This document shows positions 7,876 to 10,589 of a stretch of DNA of 10,589 nucleotides, piece after piece; the first letter of the stretch is position 1; each line of letters begins with the position of its first letter. The notes below the pieces were generated by a model. That model saw nothing but the letters and a program-made list of their open reading frames with translations. It did no database searches and was not told where the DNA came from. The stretch covers positions 1 through 10,589 of the forward strand of contig CAYWTX010000676.1 in NCBI GenBank assembly GCA_964461295.1, read 5' to 3'. Source of the stretch: CAYWTX01 sp964461295. GTDB lineage: Bacteria > Planctomycetota > Phycisphaerae > SM23-33. The translations under genes were made by a program, and so were the position numbers.

Positions 7876-9285
7876 CTACTTCTTCTTCTCCTTGAGATAC
7901 CTGTCGATGCTCCCGGCCGCGGTCTTGCCGTCGCCCATCGCCAGGATCACCGTCGCGCCGCCGCGGACAATGTCCCCGCCGGCGAACACGCCCGGAATGC
8001 TCGTCATGCCCGTGGCGTCCACCTCGATGTTCCCCCACTTGTTGAGCTTCAGGTTCGGACACGTCGCCGTCAGAAGCGGGTTCGCCATCGTGCCGATCGC
8101 CACGACCACGATGTCCGCCGGCAGCTCAAACTCGCTGCCCTTCACCGCCACCGGACGCCGCCGCCCGGAGGCGTCCGGCTCGCCCAGTTCCATCCGCTGC
8201 ACGCGCACGGCCCGCACCCACCCGTCCTTGTCGCCCAATACCTCCAGCGGGGCCACCAGGAACATGAACTCGATTCCCTCCTCCTCGGCGTGCTTCACTT
8301 CCTCGGCGCGGGCGGGCATCTCCTCGCGGCTGCGGCGGTACGCCAGCACCGCCCGCTTGCTGCCCAGCCGCCGGGCCGTGCGGACGCTGTCCATCGCCGT
8401 GTTGCCGCCGCCGAACACCACGGCCACCGGCCCGCGGGCGATCGGCGTGGCGCTGCCGCGGCGGTACGCCCCCATCAGGTTCACGCGGGTAAGGTACTCG
8501 TTGCTCGAGTACACGCCCTTGAAGTTCTCGCCCGCAACGTTCAGGAACATCGGCAGCCCGGCCCCGTTGGCCACGAAGCACGCGTCGAACTCCCGCATGA
8601 TCTCCGGCACCGTCACCGTCTTGCCTACGATCACGTCGCACTCGATCTTCACGCCCAGCGCCTTGAGGTTCTCCACCTCGCGGTCCACGATGCTCTTGGG
8701 CAGCCGGAACTCCGGAATGCCGTACCGCAGCACCCCGCCCGGCGCGTGCAACGCCTCCAGCACGTACACGTCGTGCCCGAGGCGAGCCAACTCGCCCGCG
8801 GCCGTCAGGCCCCCGGGACCGCTGCCCACCACCGCCACCTTGAACCCCGTGCGACTCGCCGGCGGCGTCGGCGGGGCCATGTTCGCCGCCGCCCAATCCG
8901 CCACATACCGCTCCAGCCAGCCGATGGCGACCGGCTCCCCCTTCTTGCCGCGAACGCACTGCTCCTCGCACTGCTTCTCCTGCGGGCACACGCGCCCTGT
9001 CGTCGCCGGCAAGGCGTTGTCCGTCCGCAGCACCTCCGCCGCCGCGGCCAGGTTCCCCGCCGCCACGGCCTCCAGGAACTCCGGAATCCGCACCGCCACC
9101 GGGCACCCCGCCACGCACGGGCGGCTCTTGCATTGCAGGCAGCGATTCGCCTCCTCGACGGCCGCCGCCGCCGCCAGGCCCAGGTTCACCTCGCTGAAGT
9201 TCTCGGCCCTCGCCGCCGCGTGCTGCTCGGGCATCTTCGTGCGCTGTATCGCCATCCGTTCCTTGGGTGTCAAGGTCATGCTCAT
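7876..9285 (-). CDS. nfnB: NADH-dependent reduced ferredoxin:NADP+ oxidoreductase, large subunit (NfnB / SudA / GltA-like)
   Basis: The product has 469 aa from the ATG at 9285. N-terminal cysteines C49, C52, C57, C61 (CLQC...CVAGCP) and C100, C106, C110 fit the two [4Fe-4S] clusters of the GltD/NfnB family. A Rossmann FAD site (VVGSGPGGLTAA, about 153-164) follows, then the NADP-site sequence VVFGGGNTAMDS (289-300) and the second FAD segment GVFAGGD...GDGKTAAGSI near the C-terminus. The upstream partner gene encodes the matching small subunit, so I read the pair as Nfn. By family knowledge, Nfn bifurcates electrons from NADPH to NAD+ and ferredoxin, or runs in reverse. The same protein is often annotated as a glutamate synthase small chain or sulfide dehydrogenase. 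The start was set at 9285 because GAGG lies six bases upstream; a TTG at 9291 directly abuts GAGG, and another ATG is at 9279. Confidence 0.88.
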   Translation of the reverse strand: MSMTLTPKERMAIQRTKMPEQHAAARAENFSEVNLGLAAAAAVEEANRCLQCKSRPCVAGCPVAVRIPEFLEAVAAGNLAAAAEVLRTDNALPATTGRVCPQEKQCEEQCVRGKKGEPVAIGWLERYVADWAAANMAPPTPPASRTGFKVAVVGSGPGGLTAAGELARLGHDVYVLEALHAPGGVLRYGIPEFRLPKSIVDREVENLKALGVKIECDVIVGKTVTVPEIMREFDACFVANGAGLPMFLNVAGENFKGVYSSNEYLTRVNLMGAYRRGSATPIARGPVAVVFGGGNTAMDSVRTARRLGSKRAVLAYRRSREEMPARAEEVKHAEEEGIEFMFLVAPLEVLGDKDGWVRAVRVQRMELGEPDASGRRRPVAVKGSEFELPADIVVVAIGTMANPLLTATCPNLKLNKWGNIEVDATGMTSIPGVFAGGDIVRGGATVILAMGDGKTAAGSIDRYLKEKKK

Positions 9286-9291
9286 CGTCAA

Positions 9292-9296
9292 CCTCG
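9292..9296 (-). promoter_or_regulatory. Ribosome binding site deciding the nfnB start
   Basis: CGAGG on the minus strand ends six bases before the ATG at 9283-9285. The in-frame TTG at 9289-9291 touches it and would leave no spacing, while the ATG at 9277-9279 would be twelve bases away. This favours 9285. Confidence 0.55.
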
Positions 9297-9337
9297 AAAG
9301 ACAAAGGGAAGAAGTTTCGGATCGTCACAGAGCCGGG

Positions 9338-9351
9338 CCGGGCCGGCCCGG
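9338..9351. repeat. Perfect 14-bp GC palindrome in the nfnA-nfnB gap
   Basis: CCGGGCCGGCCCGG is an exact palindrome in the 99-base gap between the nfnA stop and the nfnB start. It could form a hairpin between the two cistrons or a protein-binding site. No T-run follows, so it need not terminate transcription. Confidence 0.4.
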
Positions 9352-9384
9352 TCGCCTTCGACACCGGACCGCTCGCCTGGCAAG

Positions 9385-10230
9385 CTACTCCTGCTTCGCC
9401 GCCGCCAGTTCCTTCTCTCGCGCGTCCAGGCGGCACTGGGCTTCCTTGTACGTGTTCAGCCGGCTGCCCAGTTCGCGGAAGTCCACCGCGTGCCCGTCGA
9501 ACTCCGGCCCGTCCACGCACGCGAACTTGATCTTCCCGCCCACCGTCACCCGGCAGCCCCCGCACATCCCCGTGCCGTCCACCATGATCGGGTTCAGGCT
9601 CACGATCGTCTTCACCCCGTGCGGCTGCGTCAGTCTCGCCACGGCCGCCATCATCGGCACCGGGCCGATCGCGTACACCGCGTCGGGCTTGGTGGCCGGG
9701 TCGCCCAGGAGTTGCTCCAGGGCCTGCGTCACGAAGCCCTTGATGCCCAGCGAGCCGTCCTCGGTGGTGAACATCATCCTCGCGCTGAACGCCGCCAGTT
9801 CGTCGCGCAAGATCACCTGCCTCTCGCTGCGCCCGCCGATGATCGTCGTCACGTGGTTGCCCGCCGCCGCCAGGGCCTTCGCCAGCGGATACAGCACCGC
9901 TGTGCCCACGCCACCCCCCACGCACACCACCTTGCCCCACTTCTCGATCTCGGTGGCCATGCCCAGCGGCCCGGCCACGTTGGCGATGTGCCCGCCCGCC
10001 GGCGTCGCCACGATGTCCTTCGTGCCCGCGCCGATCGACTGAATGATCAGCGTGATCGTCCCGGCCGCGGGGTCGGCGTCGGCGATGGTCAGCGGAATGC
10101 GCTCGTCGCCCTCCTCGTGGCGGAGGATGACGAATTGACCGGGCCTCCGCGCGGCCGCAATGCGCGGGGCTTTTACAACAAGCTTGTGGATATCTGGCCC
10201 GATGATAGTGTTCTCGACTACCTCGAACAT
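9385..10230 (-). CDS. nfnA: NADH-dependent reduced ferredoxin:NADP+ oxidoreductase, small subunit (NfnA / SudB-like)
   Basis: The product has 281 aa and belongs to the sulfide/dihydroorotate dehydrogenase-like FAD/NAD-binding family. It starts MFEVVENTIIGPDIHKLVVKAP, as usual for the family. It has a beta-barrel FAD domain with RIPLTIAD (44-51), an NAD site VCVGGGVGTA (102-111), and a C-terminal [2Fe-2S] segment VDGTGMCGGCRV...FACVDGPEFDGH with C223, C226 and C238. D218 is the position where an aspartate completes the cluster in characterised Nfn proteins (from memory of the family). It partners with NfnB, the next gene, to form the heterodimer that couples NADH, NADPH and ferredoxin. The ATG at 10230 is preceded by AGAGGA with eight bases between. 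The frame is open to 10557, but that extension crosses a strong hairpin and a C-tract and resembles no protein. The C-terminal tail (255-281) is charged and helical. Confidence 0.9.
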   Translation of the reverse strand: MFEVVENTIIGPDIHKLVVKAPRIAAARRPGQFVILRHEEGDERIPLTIADADPAAGTITLIIQSIGAGTKDIVATPAGGHIANVAGPLGMATEIEKWGKVVCVGGGVGTAVLYPLAKALAAAGNHVTTIIGGRSERQVILRDELAAFSARMMFTTEDGSLGIKGFVTQALEQLLGDPATKPDAVYAIGPVPMMAAVARLTQPHGVKTIVSLNPIMVDGTGMCGGCRVTVGGKIKFACVDGPEFDGHAVDFRELGSRLNTYKEAQCRLDAREKELAAAKQE

Positions 10231-10251
10231 CGATGAGATCCTCTTCCCAAT

Positions 10252-10294
10252 CGAGCAGGGCGAAGGTGGCGACGCGCCGCCCTCGCCCTGCTCG
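10252..10294 (-). promoter_or_regulatory. Strong hairpin in the nfnA leader
   Basis: Arms 10252-10271 and 10275-10294 pair over 20 positions, starting with twelve perfect pairs (CGAGCAGGGCGA / TCGCCCTGCTCG), with one mismatch, one G-T pair and a 3-base loop. Its 3' end on the transcript is 21 bases before the nfnA ATG, just upstream of the AGAGGA ribosome site. It could stabilise the mRNA 5' end, act as an attenuator, or be another palindromic repeat. There is no T-run after it. Confidence 0.6.
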
Positions 10295-10299
10295 TCAAG

Positions 10300-10308
10300 A
10301 ACATACCA
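10300..10308 (-). promoter_or_regulatory. Extended -10 promoter candidate for nfnAB
   Basis: On the minus strand, TGG followed by TATGTT fits the extended -10 form (TGnTATnnT, four of six in the hexamer). There is no good -35 at the right distance. If used, transcription would start near 10293, placing the leader hairpin at the very 5' end of the message. Weak by itself. Confidence 0.3.
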
Positions 10309-10390
10309 TATCCGCCCAAGACAACGCCAGTGGAACGCGACCGAAGAAAAGCTAATAGCGCACAGAAGCGGGAACCCCTCATCCCGTTCC

Positions 10391-10418
10391 AAGCCCCGGT
10401 CCCGCGTGGCCGGGGCTT
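10391..10418. repeat. 9-bp GC hairpin
   Basis: AAGCCCCGG (10391-10399) and CCGGGGCTT (10410-10418) are perfect reverse complements around a 10-base loop. No T-run follows on either strand, so terminator function is doubtful. Confidence 0.45.
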
Positions 10419-10454
10419 CCCGGTCGTCGTCGTTGTCATCCCCGCTATCCGCGG

Positions 10455-10466
10455 CCCCCCCCCCCC
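10455..10466. repeat. Homopolymer of twelve C
   Basis: Twelve consecutive C, in a non-coding stretch. It is slippage-prone and may be miscounted by sequencing. It lies 38 bases before the -35 box of the plus-strand promoter candidate. Confidence 0.85.
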
Positions 10467-10503
10467 ATTCCCGGATTCCGGGTTCAGTCCTGTTCGCTTT
10501 GTC

Positions 10504-10532
10504 TTGACGTTCGCATTCGAATGGGCTATAGC
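10504..10532 (+). promoter_or_regulatory. Sigma70-type promoter reading out of the right edge, with palindromic spacer
   Basis: TTGACG (10504-10509, five of six) is separated by 17 bases from TATAGC (10527-10532, four of six). The spacer contains the perfect palindrome CATTCGAATG (10514-10523), a plausible operator position. Transcription would start near 10539 on the plus strand, opposite to nfnA, so a divergent gene probably begins beyond the window. Confidence 0.5.
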
Positions 10533-10580
10533 GCGCATTGGCTCCCGAAAGCGGCATGCACCCCTAGCCCGGATTCCCAC

Positions 10581-10586
10581 GGAGGG
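10581..10586 (+). promoter_or_regulatory. Possible ribosome binding site for a gene starting past the right edge
   Basis: GGAGGG lies about 42 bases after the predicted start of the plus-strand transcript and three bases from the window end. A start codon would be expected within the first few bases beyond the window. Confidence 0.3.
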
Positions 10587-10589
10587 TCG

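Larger units (their letters stand above)
10231..10589. other. Regulatory intergenic region upstream of nfnA
   Basis: About 360 bases without a credible gene. It contains the nfnA leader hairpin, a weak extended -10 site, a second GC hairpin, a run of twelve C, and a plus-strand promoter with a palindrome in its spacer followed by a possible ribosome site at the right edge. The open frames crossing it have implausible composition. Confidence 0.65.

Noticed and set aside
7876..9285. Glutamate synthase small subunit (GltD) as the primary name
   Set aside because: There is no glutamate synthase large subunit beside it, and the adjacent NfnA-type small subunit matches the Nfn heterodimer instead.
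7823..10236. Plus-strand open frames of more than 700 codons opposite nfnB and nfnA
   Set aside because: Same shadow effect. The opposite strand carries clear FAD, NAD(P) and iron-sulfur motifs.
10231..10557. N-terminal extension of nfnA up to an ATG at 10557
   Set aside because: The added 109 residues cross a strong hairpin, a C12 tract (poly-Gly) and low-complexity sequence. The family N-terminus begins at the ATG at 10230, which has a good ribosome site.

Overview
The window is GC-rich bacterial chromosome (about two thirds G+C by eye) with all six recognisable genes on the minus strand. The gene set is a secreted alpha/alpha-toroid repeat protein, a long CheB-CheR-PAS fusion, a soluble PAS hybrid kinase, an AsnRS and an Nfn-type flavoprotein pair. 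Together with abundant palindromic repeats between genes, this best fits a member of the Planctomycetota. That placement is inference from gene content; no marker gene here is phylogenetically decisive by eye.

Layout, left to right: (1) 1-263, the first 87 codons of a secreted prenyltransferase/squalene-oxidase-repeat-like protein running off the left edge. (2) 264-934, about 670 bases without a convincing gene, holding three kinds of palindromic repeat: a 196-bp element with perfect 25-bp inverted ends around 28-bp tandem repeats, one degenerate hairpin, and a compact two-hairpin element just past the kinase stop. (3) 935-6093, a two-gene signalling operon: a CheB-CheR-coiled coil-PAS fusion (995 aa), then a PAS-PAS-HisKA-HATPase-REC hybrid histidine kinase (724 aa). 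They overlap by four bases (ATGA) and are preceded by a good sigma70-type promoter. (4) 6256-7662, asnS, with its own promoter candidate. (5) 7876-10230, nfnA-nfnB, the small and large subunits of NADH-dependent reduced ferredoxin:NADP+ oxidoreductase. (6) 10231-10589, a regulatory intergenic region with strong hairpins, a C12 homopolymer and a plus-strand promoter reading out of the window.

Functionally the window joins translation (asnS), redox balancing between NADH, NADPH and ferredoxin (nfnAB) and a cytoplasmic signalling module. That module has the chemotaxis methylesterase and methyltransferase activities fused to sensory domains, but no receptor, CheA or CheW gene nearby. I found no CRISPR array, RNA gene, transposase or recognisable defence system. 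The most unusual material is the repeat-dense stretch 479-899 and the split CheBR/kinase operon.
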